Shown: one piece after another, positions 44,302 to 53,159 of the stretch
How the letters are laid out: each line of letters opens with the position of its first letter
Numbering within the stretch: the first letter of the stretch is position 1
Source of the DNA: CAZNVB01 sp964576265
GTDB lineage: Bacteria; Acidobacteriota; Aminicenantia; Aminicenantales; UBA8522
Direction of reading: 5' to 3'
Assembly: GCA_964576265.1 (NCBI GenBank)
Contig: CAZNVB010000270.1
Coordinates: 1-64,000, forward strand
Length of the DNA stretch: 64,000 nt
Notes under the pieces: model-generated
What the model was told of the DNA's origin: nothing
Seen by the model: the letters and a program-made list of their open reading frames with translations, nothing else
The model's database searches: none
Position numbers and translations under genes: made by a program

Positions 44302-46458
44302 CTATTTAATTTGGGACCATGTGCCGTTGTTGTTGAGCCACACGCCTGACGGCCCGAAGTCTGCGATCAGCTCTCCGAAGCCGTCACCGTCCGTGTCCGC
44401 AACCGCAAGATCATCCGCATTAAGGGCAGAATATTGCTGCCAGGACGAATTGCTTAGGAAAATCCACAAGCCGCTGCCCGCGAAATCACCCGCGATGTCG
44501 CCAGATCCGTCGTTATTCAGATCCGAGGCGACCAGCCAATCAGCGTTCTGACCGCTCAGCTGGGTCCATGTGCCGCCGGTCAGCATCCACAAGCCGAGTG
44601 TGCCAAAGTCGGCGAAAATTTCCTCTCCGGCAACGGCATTCCCGTTGATAGCGACGACGCCCTCGGCGGAGAACGTGCTGAGCTGCGACCACGTTCCTTC
44701 ATCCCAGAGCCAAAGACCGGCTGTCCCAAAGCTGGCGATGAGCTCCTGACCGCCGAGGCCGTCGATATCGACCCGGGCAAGGAGATTCGCATCAAGGACG
44801 CTGAGCTGGGTCCAGGTCCCTCCGTTCCACAGCCAGAGGCCCAGGGAACCGAAGTCGACGGCGATTTCATCGGCACCGTCGCTGTCAAAATTCGCGCTGA
44901 TCATCTCCTGGGCGTTGCCGCCGGTCAGCTGGAACCATGCTCCGTCTTTGTACCACCAGAGGCCGGTCGGTCCGAAATCCGCGATCACCGCATCGCGTCC
45001 CGAAGCATCGAGGTCTCCGGCGGTCAATCCCTGAAGATGGATGCCCGCAATCTGGGCCCAGGCCCCGCCGTTCCATATCCAGAGTCCCAGGGAGCCGAAA
45101 TCGGCGGCGATTTCATCGGCGCCATCGCCGTCTATTTCAACCGCCGACATTCCTTCCGGTTCTACCGGAGTCAGTTGGGCCCAGTTTGCGGAGGTTGAAA
45201 TCCAGTACCATAGCCCCTGGGTGGCGAGATCGCCGACGATCTCCTCGCTCCCGTTTCCGTCGAGGTCCGCCCCCAGGTAAGATCGCCCCGCGGTATCGCT
45301 GATGATTTGAATACTGGTCGGAGTGGTGATCATCTCAGCCCGGTTGTCCCCGTCCATGTCCGCCAGGTCTCCGGCCCTGCCGCCATAGGAAGGCATGAGG
45401 ATGGCGCTGTAAGCGCTGTTCCTGAACTCGACGACCATCGCCTCGCCATTCCTCATGACGAGGGCTTCGGGAAGGCCGTCCCGATCGATGTCTCCGGCGT
45501 GGATATGGAAGGTTCCATTTCCTGCATCACAGAGTGTCGTCACGTTATATTGAGCGCCGTCGTGCTTGACCAGATAAACGGGATAGGTGGCCGAAGCGAC
45601 GTTATACATTCCGGTGATGATTTCCTGTTTTCCATCGCCGTCAAAATCGGCCACGGCCGCGCCGCCCAGTCCCGAGGCAAAAGAGGTTAGAGTATTCTCA
45701 ACGGAATACGCCGCGCCGTCATAGCCGATGATCATCAGCTTTCCAGGGGGATAATCCCAGGGGAGGGCGACCACAGCCTCGAGCTGTCCGTCATTGTCCG
45801 GGTCTCCGACGGCGATCTGGAGGACATTTCCCTTGGGAGCCGACCAGGCGAGGAGAAAGGTTCCGCTGCCGCTGTCATAGTTGAAGACGCTGATCATGGC
45901 CCCCGCTCCGCTGCCGTCGACGATCAACTCATTCTGCCCGTCCCGGTCGATGTCGAAAATCGCCGCCGGCATATAGTTGCCGCCGAAATACTGTTCGTGG
46001 ACTTTTTGATAGGTCGCACCGTTCCAGCGGTACATATAGATCATGCCGGAGGAGCGGACGCTGATTAAAAATTCGTTCTGGCCGTCGTTATCGACGTCTC
46101 CTACGGCAGCGGCATGGACGACATCGCCTGCCGCATAGAGATTGTTCCATTCCTCAATATAGGTCGCCCCTTCTTTTCGGAAAACGTAAGCATAGTGGGA
46201 ACTGTCGGTGCCGGCGACGATCCGGTTCACTCGGTCGTTCCGAAGATCCCCGGCCAGCGCCCGATAAAAGCTCGTCCCGACCGAAATCGTGGCGTCGCTG
46301 ACAAACCGATGGACTTCGGGCGGGCTGCCGGTCATCCCTTTCCCTTTACCGAAGCTCTCAGTCGCAGACAGAGGTCTCCATCTCAGGAAGCCGATGGAAC
46401 CGGCCACAATGGCAAAAGAAAAGAAGAATAAAAGCCGCCGCGTTGAATTTTGCGTCAT
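44302..46458 (-). CDS. Secreted FG-GAP/VCBS repeat protein
   Basis: A 718-residue protein with a signal peptide (RRLLFFFSFAIVAGSIGF). The first half has calcium-binding FG-GAP repeats (DVDNDGQNEF, DIDRDGQNEL, DPDNDGQLEA, DFDGDGKQEI, DIDRDGLPEA). The second half, roughly residues 380-718, has eight longer repeats of 43-47 residues carrying DGADEIAADFGSLGLWIW-type units. It is probably a surface-exposed propeller for adhesion or glycan binding. AGGAAGG precedes the ATG. It is divergent from the FAD oxidoreductase. Confidence 0.85.
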   Translation of the reverse strand: MTQNSTRRLLFFFSFAIVAGSIGFLRWRPLSATESFGKGKGMTGSPPEVHRFVSDATISVGTSFYRALAGDLRNDRVNRIVAGTDSSHYAYVFRKEGATYIEEWNNLYAAGDVVHAAAVGDVDNDGQNEFLISVRSSGMIYMYRWNGATYQKVHEQYFGGNYMPAAIFDIDRDGQNELIVDGSGAGAMISVFNYDSGSGTFLLAWSAPKGNVLQIAVGDPDNDGQLEAVVALPWDYPPGKLMIIGYDGAAYSVENTLTSFASGLGGAAVADFDGDGKQEIITGMYNVASATYPVYLVKHDGAQYNVTTLCDAGNGTFHIHAGDIDRDGLPEALVMRNGEAMVVEFRNSAYSAILMPSYGGRAGDLADMDGDNRAEMITTPTSIQIISDTAGRSYLGADLDGNGSEEIVGDLATQGLWYWISTSANWAQLTPVEPEGMSAVEIDGDGADEIAADFGSLGLWIWNGGAWAQIAGIHLQGLTAGDLDASGRDAVIADFGPTGLWWYKDGAWFQLTGGNAQEMISANFDSDGADEIAVDFGSLGLWLWNGGTWTQLSVLDANLLARVDIDGLGGQELIASFGTAGLWLWDEGTWSQLSTFSAEGVVAINGNAVAGEEIFADFGTLGLWMLTGGTWTQLSGQNADWLVASDLNNDGSGDIAGDFAGSGLWIFLSNSSWQQYSALNADDLAVADTDGDGFGELIADFGPSGVWLNNNGTWSQIK
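44305..45320 (-). repeat. Eight tandem coding repeats of about 130-140 bp
   Basis: The 3' part of the FG-GAP gene encodes eight successive units ending in GLWxW-type tryptophan strands (GLWYW, GLWIW, GLWWY, GLWLW twice, GLWML, GLWIF, GVWLN). The regular spacing indicates internal duplication. Nucleotide copies have diverged but remain recognisable. Confidence 0.7.
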
Positions 46459-46507
46459 TTTTCCCTTCCTTTAGAATAGAGAGATTCCTTCCCACATCGA
46501 CGAGGAG

Positions 46508-46536
46508 ATCATATGATCCCAGCCGGAGATTGTCAA
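46508..46536 (-). promoter_or_regulatory. Consensus promoter of the FG-GAP gene
   Basis: Perfect TTGACA (46531-46536), 17 bases, TATGAT (46508-46513) on the minus strand, giving a leader of about 43 bases that holds the AGGAAGG site. Confidence 0.7.
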
Positions 46537-46672
46537 ATCTTGATCACGAATGAAAAATGTCAGCGGGCAGAGAACCGAATTTTCAGCACTTTATTCGTCA
46601 TCGAGCCTGGGCCAATTTGACATCGGCTCGGTCCGATTTGATAATAGGGAAAATTGAATAAGAGGTACACCA

Positions 46673-48340
46673 TTGCTTAAAAAGAGATACCCCAGAAGAG
46701 AGTTTCTGAAGGCTGCGCTGGCCGGTGTTCCCCTTCTGACGCACGATTGGAATTCTTTTCCCCGGGGCGACGGACGGCGAAATCCTGAAACGAGGAAAAA
46801 CCAGGATGCCGATATATGGGATGCCGTCATCGTCGGCACCGGACTCGGTGGTCTGAGTTGCGCCGCGGCTTTTGCCCGGCAGGGCTTCAGGCCGCTCGTT
46901 CTGGAACAGCATTCGATCCCCGGGGGCTACGCCACGACATTCAAGAGACCGGGCGGTTTTGTTTTCGATGTTTCCCTTCACTCGACGACGGTCGGGGAGA
47001 GAGACGGCCTTCCCAATCTGATCCCCGGCTTTCCGGAAATCAAGGATGTCGAGTTCGTTCCTCACAAATCCCTCTATCGGATCATTTTCCCCGAGCATGA
47101 TCTTCGCGTTCCGCAGAAGGATGTGGAAGGCTATGTCGCCCTCCTGGTCGAGCTCTTTCCGCAAGAAAAGACGGGCATCGAAAGCCTCTTTCGGATGATG
47201 CGCGGCCTGGTCTCGGATCTCAACCGCTACCAGAACGCTCAGGGCAAAGTCGACATGGCCAGCTTCCCCAAAGAATTCCCTTATCTTCTCCAATGCTTCA
47301 ACAGCACGTGGGGAAGCGTTCTTGGCTCTTATATCAAGGATCCCAAACTTAAGGGGATAATCTCCGGACTCTGGGGGTATTTCGGCCTGCCTCCTTCCAA
47401 GCTGGCGAGTATCTATTACATCCTGCCGTTAATGGGCTATCTTCAGGCAGGCGGATACTATCCCCGCGGGCGCTCGCAGAAAATCAGCGATGCGTTACGC
47501 GACTTCATCGAAGAACGGGGCGGCAAGGTTCTGCTGCGGACGCGGGTGGAGAAAATCCTGGCCAAAGATCACACGGCCTACGGCGTCAAGACGGTGGACG
47601 GCTGTGAGTATCTCGGCCGGGTTGTGGTCTCCAATGCCAACGCCTATGACACCGTCCGCAAAATGATGGATGAAGGCGAATTCCTGAAGGCCTACCTGGC
47701 GCGGATGGACACATTCACTACGAGTCTTTCCTCTTTTCAGGTGTTTCTCGGCCTCAAAAAGGATCTGGTCGGAGAGGTCGGCATCAAAGACACGGAAATT
47801 TTTTATGAAACGGGTTACGACATCGAAGAGGCCTACCATTATGCCCGGAACGGAGAGATCGAGAAAGGCGGGTTCGGCCTGACCCTCTACGACAATCTCT
47901 ACAAAGGCTATTCTCCGGAAGGCAAGAACACCCTCTCGATCGTCACCCTTCAGGGATACGATCCGTGGAAAAAATACGAAACCGATTATTTTGCTGGCCG
48001 GAAGGAGGCTTACCGGGTGGAGAAAGAGAGGCTGGCCGGCATCCTAATCAAGAAAGTTGAGGAGACGCTTCTGCCCGGGTTGAGCGAAGCGATCGAGGTC
48101 ATGGAAATCGGAACGCCCTTGACCAACGTCCGCTATACGAGCAATTATCGCGGCGCCATATACGGCTGGGACCAGACTCTCGACAACAGCGAGCCCAGGC
48201 GCCTGCCGCATAAGACGCCGATCAAAAACCTTTACCTCGCCGGCGCCTGGACAAGACCCGGAGGCGGATACAGCGCCGTCCTTTCGAGCGGGCTGCAGTG
48301 CTTCGCCGAGATCATGAAAGAGTGGCCGAAAAACGGATGA
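46673..48340 (+). CDS. Tat-exported FAD oxidoreductase of the phytoene-desaturase/CrtISO type
   Basis: A 555-residue flavoprotein. It starts at TTG 46673 with a twin-arginine signal (YPRREFLKAALAG). The FAD-binding dinucleotide fold is at about residues 50-80 (VIVGTGLGGLSCAAAF, VLEQHSIPGGYAT), and the C-terminal FAD segment is YLAGAWTRPGGGYSAVLSSG. Family members desaturate or isomerise carotenoids or retinol-like lipids; export by Tat would place this one outside the cytoplasm with its cofactor already bound. Its stop overlaps the ATG of the PBP4 gene. Confidence 0.8.
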   Translation: MLKKRYPRREFLKAALAGVPLLTHDWNSFPRGDGRRNPETRKNQDADIWDAVIVGTGLGGLSCAAAFARQGFRPLVLEQHSIPGGYATTFKRPGGFVFDVSLHSTTVGERDGLPNLIPGFPEIKDVEFVPHKSLYRIIFPEHDLRVPQKDVEGYVALLVELFPQEKTGIESLFRMMRGLVSDLNRYQNAQGKVDMASFPKEFPYLLQCFNSTWGSVLGSYIKDPKLKGIISGLWGYFGLPPSKLASIYYILPLMGYLQAGGYYPRGRSQKISDALRDFIEERGGKVLLRTRVEKILAKDHTAYGVKTVDGCEYLGRVVVSNANAYDTVRKMMDEGEFLKAYLARMDTFTTSLSSFQVFLGLKKDLVGEVGIKDTEIFYETGYDIEEAYHYARNGEIEKGGFGLTLYDNLYKGYSPEGKNTLSIVTLQGYDPWKKYETDYFAGRKEAYRVEKERLAGILIKKVEETLLPGLSEAIEVMEIGTPLTNVRYTSNYRGAIYGWDQTLDNSEPRRLPHKTPIKNLYLAGAWTRPGGGYSAVLSSGLQCFAEIMKEWPKNG

Positions 48341-49884
48341 GAAGAAGCGGGATCGTCCCGAAACTCGCTCTGCTTCCCTTTCTCTTCACGGCCGCCGTTT
48401 CCTTCTTAAGCCCGGCACGCTTGATTTCTCCGGAACCTCCGGCGATAACGGCAGCCATTTCTTCGGATAGATCAGAAGTTCTGTCATCAGAGCCAGAGAC
48501 CATCCCTCTCTCCCCGGTCCAGCTCAAGCAGCGGATTCAGACGATCCTGGGAAAACCGAATCTTGCCAAGGTCGTGTTTTCCGCCTCCATCGTAAATGGC
48601 GAGAGCGGCGAGATCGTCTATGAGAAAAACCCTCATCTCGGCCTCATCCCTGCCTCAAACATGAAAATCGTGACCACCGCTGCCGCGCTCGAATGCCTCG
48701 GACCGGAATTCGCTTTTATCACCCGAGTGGGATTGTGCGGCGAGAAGCTCATGGTCAAAGGAAGCGGCGACCCGCTTCTTGGAGACAAAGAAATCGACCT
48801 CAAGAATGGGCGCCGGGCCCAGCCCGTCATCCAGGAAATTGCCCGGCGGCTCAGAGACCTCGGCGTCTCCGAGATCACGGATATCGTTCTCGACACATCG
48901 ATTTTCGACAGCCAGCGCGTTCATCCATCTTGGCCTCAGAACCAGCTTCACCAAAAATATGCCTGCGAAGTCAGCGGAATCAATTATCACGGCAACTCCG
49001 TTGCTATCACCGCCGTCCATCGCCAGGGAAAAATCGTCCTGACGCTCGATCCGCCGACAGACTATCTCAGACTCAGGAATAGCCTGACCATCTGGAAAAG
49101 CCGGGAAAGCTGGTTCAGCGTCAGCCGCACGGATGTGCCGAATGAACTTCTCATCCAGGGGAACTGCCGGACTGAGGCCGGTCCTTACGCCGTGGCCGTC
49201 GAAAATCCGGCTCTCTTCTTCGGTCATTTGCTCCGGTCGGCTCTCGTCGAAGCGGGAATCGGGGTCGCGGGCGAAATCCTGGAACAGCGGATATCGGAAG
49301 AATGCGAGGTTCAGGAGGTCGCCGAATTCGCCACCCCCCTCAGCGAAGTGTTAAAGAGGACGAACAAGGACAGTTTCGGCCTGGCGGCAGAGGCGCTATT
49401 CAAAAGGATCTCCGTTCAATCCAACTCCGAAGGAGATCAGGGAAGTTGGCAAGGCGGAAGAAAGGTTGTTTTCAGCTACCTGACCAGTCTCGGGCTGAGC
49501 GAGCGTGAATTTGTGATCTCTGATGGCAGCGGCCTCAGCCGGGAAAACCGGCTCAGCGCCAATGTGTTGACCCGAATCCTGCTGCACCTCGCCTCCGGTC
49601 CTGACTGGAATCTTTTCAAAAACTCGCTGGCCGTCGGCGGACTCGACGGCACGATCGAAAATCACTTCTGGGAGAAAGCCTATCGCGGCCGGGTGCTGGC
49701 CAAGTCCGGTTATATCCAGGCCGTTCGGGCCCTTTCCGGCGTGGCTCATACGGACAGCGGCGATTACTTGTTTTCTTTCCTGGCAAACAAGGCGGGAAAC
49801 GGTGCCCGCACGGCGATCGATCAAGCCGTCAAAGCGATTATCGATTGGGGCGCTCGGCCCTCACCGAGTCGCCGCCTTCCCTAA
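48337..49884 (+). CDS. dacB: D-alanyl-D-alanine carboxypeptidase/endopeptidase (PBP4, peptidase S13)
   Basis: A 515-residue S13 peptidase with an N-terminal signal. The catalytic SxxK is SNMK at 107-110. KSG at 456-458 (AKSGYIQ) stands for KTG. The SxN position reads SFG at 346-348 (NKDSFGLAAEAL), so the usual Asn is absent. ISDGSGLSREN precedes the last motif as in PBP4. It trims peptidoglycan cross-links in the periplasm. The start is set by ATGA overlap with the FAD oxidoreductase. A frame open from 48298 lies inside that gene. Confidence 0.88.
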   Translation: MRRSGIVPKLALLPFLFTAAVSFLSPARLISPEPPAITAAISSDRSEVLSSEPETIPLSPVQLKQRIQTILGKPNLAKVVFSASIVNGESGEIVYEKNPHLGLIPASNMKIVTTAAALECLGPEFAFITRVGLCGEKLMVKGSGDPLLGDKEIDLKNGRRAQPVIQEIARRLRDLGVSEITDIVLDTSIFDSQRVHPSWPQNQLHQKYACEVSGINYHGNSVAITAVHRQGKIVLTLDPPTDYLRLRNSLTIWKSRESWFSVSRTDVPNELLIQGNCRTEAGPYAVAVENPALFFGHLLRSALVEAGIGVAGEILEQRISEECEVQEVAEFATPLSEVLKRTNKDSFGLAAEALFKRISVQSNSEGDQGSWQGGRKVVFSYLTSLGLSEREFVISDGSGLSRENRLSANVLTRILLHLASGPDWNLFKNSLAVGGLDGTIENHFWEKAYRGRVLAKSGYIQAVRALSGVAHTDSGDYLFSFLANKAGNGARTAIDQAVKAIIDWGARPSPSRRLP

Positions 49885-50072
49885 AGACGATTTGCTATTC
49901 GGCAACCTTGAGGACATCGTATACTAATTTTGTCTCAGCACGGGGAATCGACAATAAGAGAAACATTTTTCCTTTTGCCGGCGTATTAGAAAGAGAGGTT
50001 ATTTTTTGCTTTCCTGTCGAGAATTGGCATAAGATGTTCTAAGAAGGGTCTGATTTGTTTGCTTTGAAAGGA

Positions 50073-50087
50073 CGGGATTTCATCCCG
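50073..50087 (+). promoter_or_regulatory. Short hairpin in the leader of the TldD-like gene
   Basis: CGGGAT, TTC loop and ATCCCG form a perfect six-bp stem about 40 bases before the start codon. Function is unknown; it could stabilise the transcript or be a regulator half-site. Confidence 0.3.
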
Positions 50088-50126
50088 AAGAATAAAATAT
50101 CCCATTCCCGGGAAAAAGGAGGATGA

Positions 50127-51671
50127 ATGGACCGCGACCAGCGCTTTCACCCGATGAACAGGAGGACCTTCTTGAGCAAAGGAATCCAGACCGGAGCGCT
50201 TGTCGTTTCGCTCCCGCTATGGCAACATTTCGGTGGCCAAGATCCCGGCCCGCTCCTGGCCGTCGAATCGGATCCGCCGGCGACTCTCGACCTGGAAACC
50301 TTTAGGAAGCTTCTTCAAATCTGTCTCAGCCGGGGGGGCGAGTTCGCTGAGATTTATTACGAGCGGACGGTCACGAACAGCATTTCCCTGGACGAGGACA
50401 AGATCTCATCGGCCACTCGGGGTCTGGACATGGGCGTCGGCTTCCGGGTCATCCAGGGAGAAAAAACGGGCTATGCCTACTCCGATGATATCGATTTCGC
50501 CCGGCTGAAAGAGGCTGCAGAAACAGCCGCCCTCATCGCTTCGAGCGGCGCCAAACATGAACCGCAAAAATTCGTCCCCCTCTCCCCCCCTTCTTATTAT
50601 CTTGTCAAGGTTCCTCCAGACACCATTGCCGCCAAAACCAAAGTCGAGCTGCTGACGAAGGCGAATGCGGTGGCCCGCGCTTTCGACAAGCGAATCACTC
50701 AGGTCGGCGTCGGTTTTTCCGATACGACGAAAAAGATCCTCATCGTCAACTCCGAAGGTCTGAAAGTCGAAGATACCCAGACCCTCAGCCGATTCGGCGT
50801 CAATTGCGCCGCGCTCGAAGGCGAAAACCGAAGTATGGGTTACGAGTCGAAGGCCGGAACCTACGGGTTTGAGCATTTCGACGTCGCCTTGGCTGAAGAT
50901 TTCGCCCGAAAGGCGGCCGAGATGGCCGTCCGGATGCTTCCGGCTGAAGATGCGCCGGCCGGAGAATTCCCGATCGTCATCGCCAAAGGGTACGGGGGGA
51001 TCTTCTTCCATGAAGCGATCGGACACAGCCTGGAAGCCGACGGCATCAGAAAAAAGACGTCCTGCTTTCACGACAAGCTGGGGCAGTCCATCGCCAGCCC
51101 TCTCGTCAACCTCGCCGACGACGGAACCTATAAAGGAGCCTGGGGGGCCGTCAATGTCGACGACGAGGGCAGCGTCGGCAAAAAGACGGTCCTGATCGAG
51201 AAAGGGCGATGCGCCGCTTTCCTCCAGGACCGGCTCAACGCCAAGCTGATGAAAATGACCCCGACGGGAAACGGCCGCCGCCAGTCCTATCAGCACCCTC
51301 CTATCCCGCGCATGACCAACACCTACCTTCTCCCCGGCGATTCTCTGCCCGAAGACATTGTCAAATCCGTCGAGAAAGGCCTCTACATCGCCAAAATCGG
51401 AGGAGGCAATGTCCATCCGACCACCGGGCGCTTCGTCTTTTCGGTGCCTGAAGGCTACATGATTGAGGCCGGGAAAATCACCCGACCCCTCAAGGGGATC
51501 ATGCTCATGGGCAGCGGCCAGGATGTGCTCAAAAAAATCTCCCTCGTCGGAAGCGACCTCCTGGTCATCGGCGGCGGTTCCTGCGGCAAGGGCGGCCAGT
51601 CGAAGCCCGTCGGGTTCGGAAATCCGACGCTCAAAGTCGATCAGATTACCGTGGGCGGGAAAAAAGCCTGA
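50127..51671 (+). CDS. TldD-like metallopeptidase with twin-arginine signal
   Basis: A 514-residue TldD/PmbA family protein. The zinc motif HEAIGH lies at about residues 295-300, followed by LEADG, and the late Cys ligand region is GGGSCGKGGQ. E. coli TldD is cytosolic, but this one begins with MNRRTFLSKGIQTGALVV-type twin-arginine and hydrophobic segments at residues about 10-30, so it should be exported folded. AAGGAGG lies four bases before the ATG at 50127. Twelve bases separate it from its TldE-type partner, with which it should form a heterodimer that cleaves peptides. Confidence 0.85.
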   Translation: MDRDQRFHPMNRRTFLSKGIQTGALVVSLPLWQHFGGQDPGPLLAVESDPPATLDLETFRKLLQICLSRGGEFAEIYYERTVTNSISLDEDKISSATRGLDMGVGFRVIQGEKTGYAYSDDIDFARLKEAAETAALIASSGAKHEPQKFVPLSPPSYYLVKVPPDTIAAKTKVELLTKANAVARAFDKRITQVGVGFSDTTKKILIVNSEGLKVEDTQTLSRFGVNCAALEGENRSMGYESKAGTYGFEHFDVALAEDFARKAAEMAVRMLPAEDAPAGEFPIVIAKGYGGIFFHEAIGHSLEADGIRKKTSCFHDKLGQSIASPLVNLADDGTYKGAWGAVNVDDEGSVGKKTVLIEKGRCAAFLQDRLNAKLMKMTPTGNGRRQSYQHPPIPRMTNTYLLPGDSLPEDIVKSVEKGLYIAKIGGGNVHPTTGRFVFSVPEGYMIEAGKITRPLKGIMLMGSGQDVLKKISLVGSDLLVIGGGSCGKGGQSKPVGFGNPTLKVDQITVGGKKA

Positions 51672-51683
51672 AGGAGAATGACG

Positions 51684-53030
51684 ATGGACATCCAAAAAAT
51701 CGGCCAAGAGGCGGTCAAAAAAGCGATCCAAACTGGCGCGGAAGAAGCGGAAGCGGTCATCGAGAACGTCAAGGAGTTCGAAGTCAATACCCGGAAGGGC
51801 GAGATCGAAATGCTGAAGAAGACCGTCTCTCGGGGACTCGGCCTCAGAGTCTTCATCAATAAACAGCTCGGTTTTTCCTACACATCGGATTTGTCCCCGG
51901 ATTCGCTCGCCGAGACGATTCAAAGGACGATCGAACTCGCCAGGATCACCGAGGCAAAGCCCTGGCAGGGCCTGCCGGATTTCGGACCTCGGCCGGTCCC
52001 CGACCTCGACCTCTACGACCCGGAGATCGGCCGGATTGCCGACGAAAAAAAGATCGCGCTCGCCCGCGAAGCCGAGCGAATCGCCCTCGCCGAAGACAAG
52101 CGTATCACCAACACGGAAGGCGGATTTTTTTCCAGCACCGAGCGCGAAGCGGGGCTTTTTAACTCCAAAGGAATTTCTTATGTTTTTAAAGAGACGAGCT
52201 TCTCCTACGGAGCTTATGTCATCGCCGGCGAGGGCGACAGCATGCAAGGCGACGGCTGGTCAAGCTCAAAGCGTTTTTTTAAAGACCTCGAGCCGGTCGA
52301 GGAGGTGGCCAAGAAGGCCGCCCAAAGAGCCGTGGAAAAGCTCGGAGCGAGGCCGGTGGAAACGAAAAAAGTCCCGGTCGTTTTTGACCGCTATGCGGCT
52401 CCCTCCTTTTGGATGGGCGTTCTCTCGGCTTTGAGCGGGGACGCCGTTTTCCGGAAAGTCACCTTCATGACCGAGATGCTGGACAAAGCGATCGCCTCTC
52501 CGCTCATCACGATCATCGACGATCCGACGCGGCCGCGATTCATCAGCTCGACGCCCATCGACGGCGAGGGAAACATCACCCGCAAGAACGTTATCGTGGA
52601 CAAGGGCGTTCTCAAACTGTTTTACTACGATTCTCAAACGGCGCGGAAAGCCGGGGTCAAGGTCCCCACCATGGCTCGCCGCTTCGGCTATAAAAGCGGG
52701 CCCTCAGCTGGATTCCTGTGCGTCACCGTCGCCAACGGAACCGATGATCCGGCGTCACTTCTCAAGGACATGAAGGAAGGGCTGCTCGTCACCGGAATGA
52801 GAGGAACGGGGACCGATGTCACAACCGGCGCTTTTTCGGTCGGCTGCAGCGGGTTCTGGATTGCGGACGGCGCCAAGGCTTTTCCGGTCGACGGAGTAAC
52901 CCTCGGCGGGACGACGCTCGACATCCTCAAAGGGATCGACAGAGTCGCCAACGACCTCGACCTCCGCGGCAGCCTGAACAGCCCCTCCTTCCGGGTGGCC
53001 GAAATCACCGTCGGCGGGAAAAAAGCCTGA
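51684..53030 (+). CDS. TldE/PmbA-like partner subunit
   Basis: A 448-residue PmbA/TldE homologue without HExxxH, as expected for the non-catalytic subunit. GDSMQGDGWSSS and the C-terminal GTDVTTGAFSVGCSGFW segment fit the family. The start at 51684 gives seven bases after GGAG; the ATG at 51678 is only one base from it. No signal peptide is visible here, although its partner has one. Both subunits end with the same tail ITVGGKKA. Confidence 0.85.
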   Translation: MDIQKIGQEAVKKAIQTGAEEAEAVIENVKEFEVNTRKGEIEMLKKTVSRGLGLRVFINKQLGFSYTSDLSPDSLAETIQRTIELARITEAKPWQGLPDFGPRPVPDLDLYDPEIGRIADEKKIALAREAERIALAEDKRITNTEGGFFSSTEREAGLFNSKGISYVFKETSFSYGAYVIAGEGDSMQGDGWSSSKRFFKDLEPVEEVAKKAAQRAVEKLGARPVETKKVPVVFDRYAAPSFWMGVLSALSGDAVFRKVTFMTEMLDKAIASPLITIIDDPTRPRFISSTPIDGEGNITRKNVIVDKGVLKLFYYDSQTARKAGVKVPTMARRFGYKSGPSAGFLCVTVANGTDDPASLLKDMKEGLLVTGMRGTGTDVTTGAFSVGCSGFWIADGAKAFPVDGVTLGGTTLDILKGIDRVANDLDLRGSLNSPSFRVAEITVGGKKA

Positions 53031-53112
53031 CTTTTTCGGAAAAAGGCGACCATTCAAATTTGCTTTCCTTCCGTTTCCTTAGCTACGAGTGAACTCCCCG
53101 TTTTAAATCGGC

Positions 53113-53118
53113 TATAAT
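53113..53118 (+). promoter_or_regulatory. TATAAT box upstream of the M3 peptidase gene
   Basis: A perfect -10 hexamer 42 bases before the start codon; the -35 region is weak. The leader carries AGGAGG, so this gene uses conventional initiation. Confidence 0.45.
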
Positions 53119-53159
53119 AAGGCGGTCAGGCTGAATCTTCTCAGGAGGTTCGACAAGCG

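Noticed and set aside
50406..52247. Minus-strand open frame of 613 codons across tldD/tldE
   Set aside because: It is antisense to two clearly recognised genes, has low-quality composition and no ribosome site; an artefact of GC-rich codon use.
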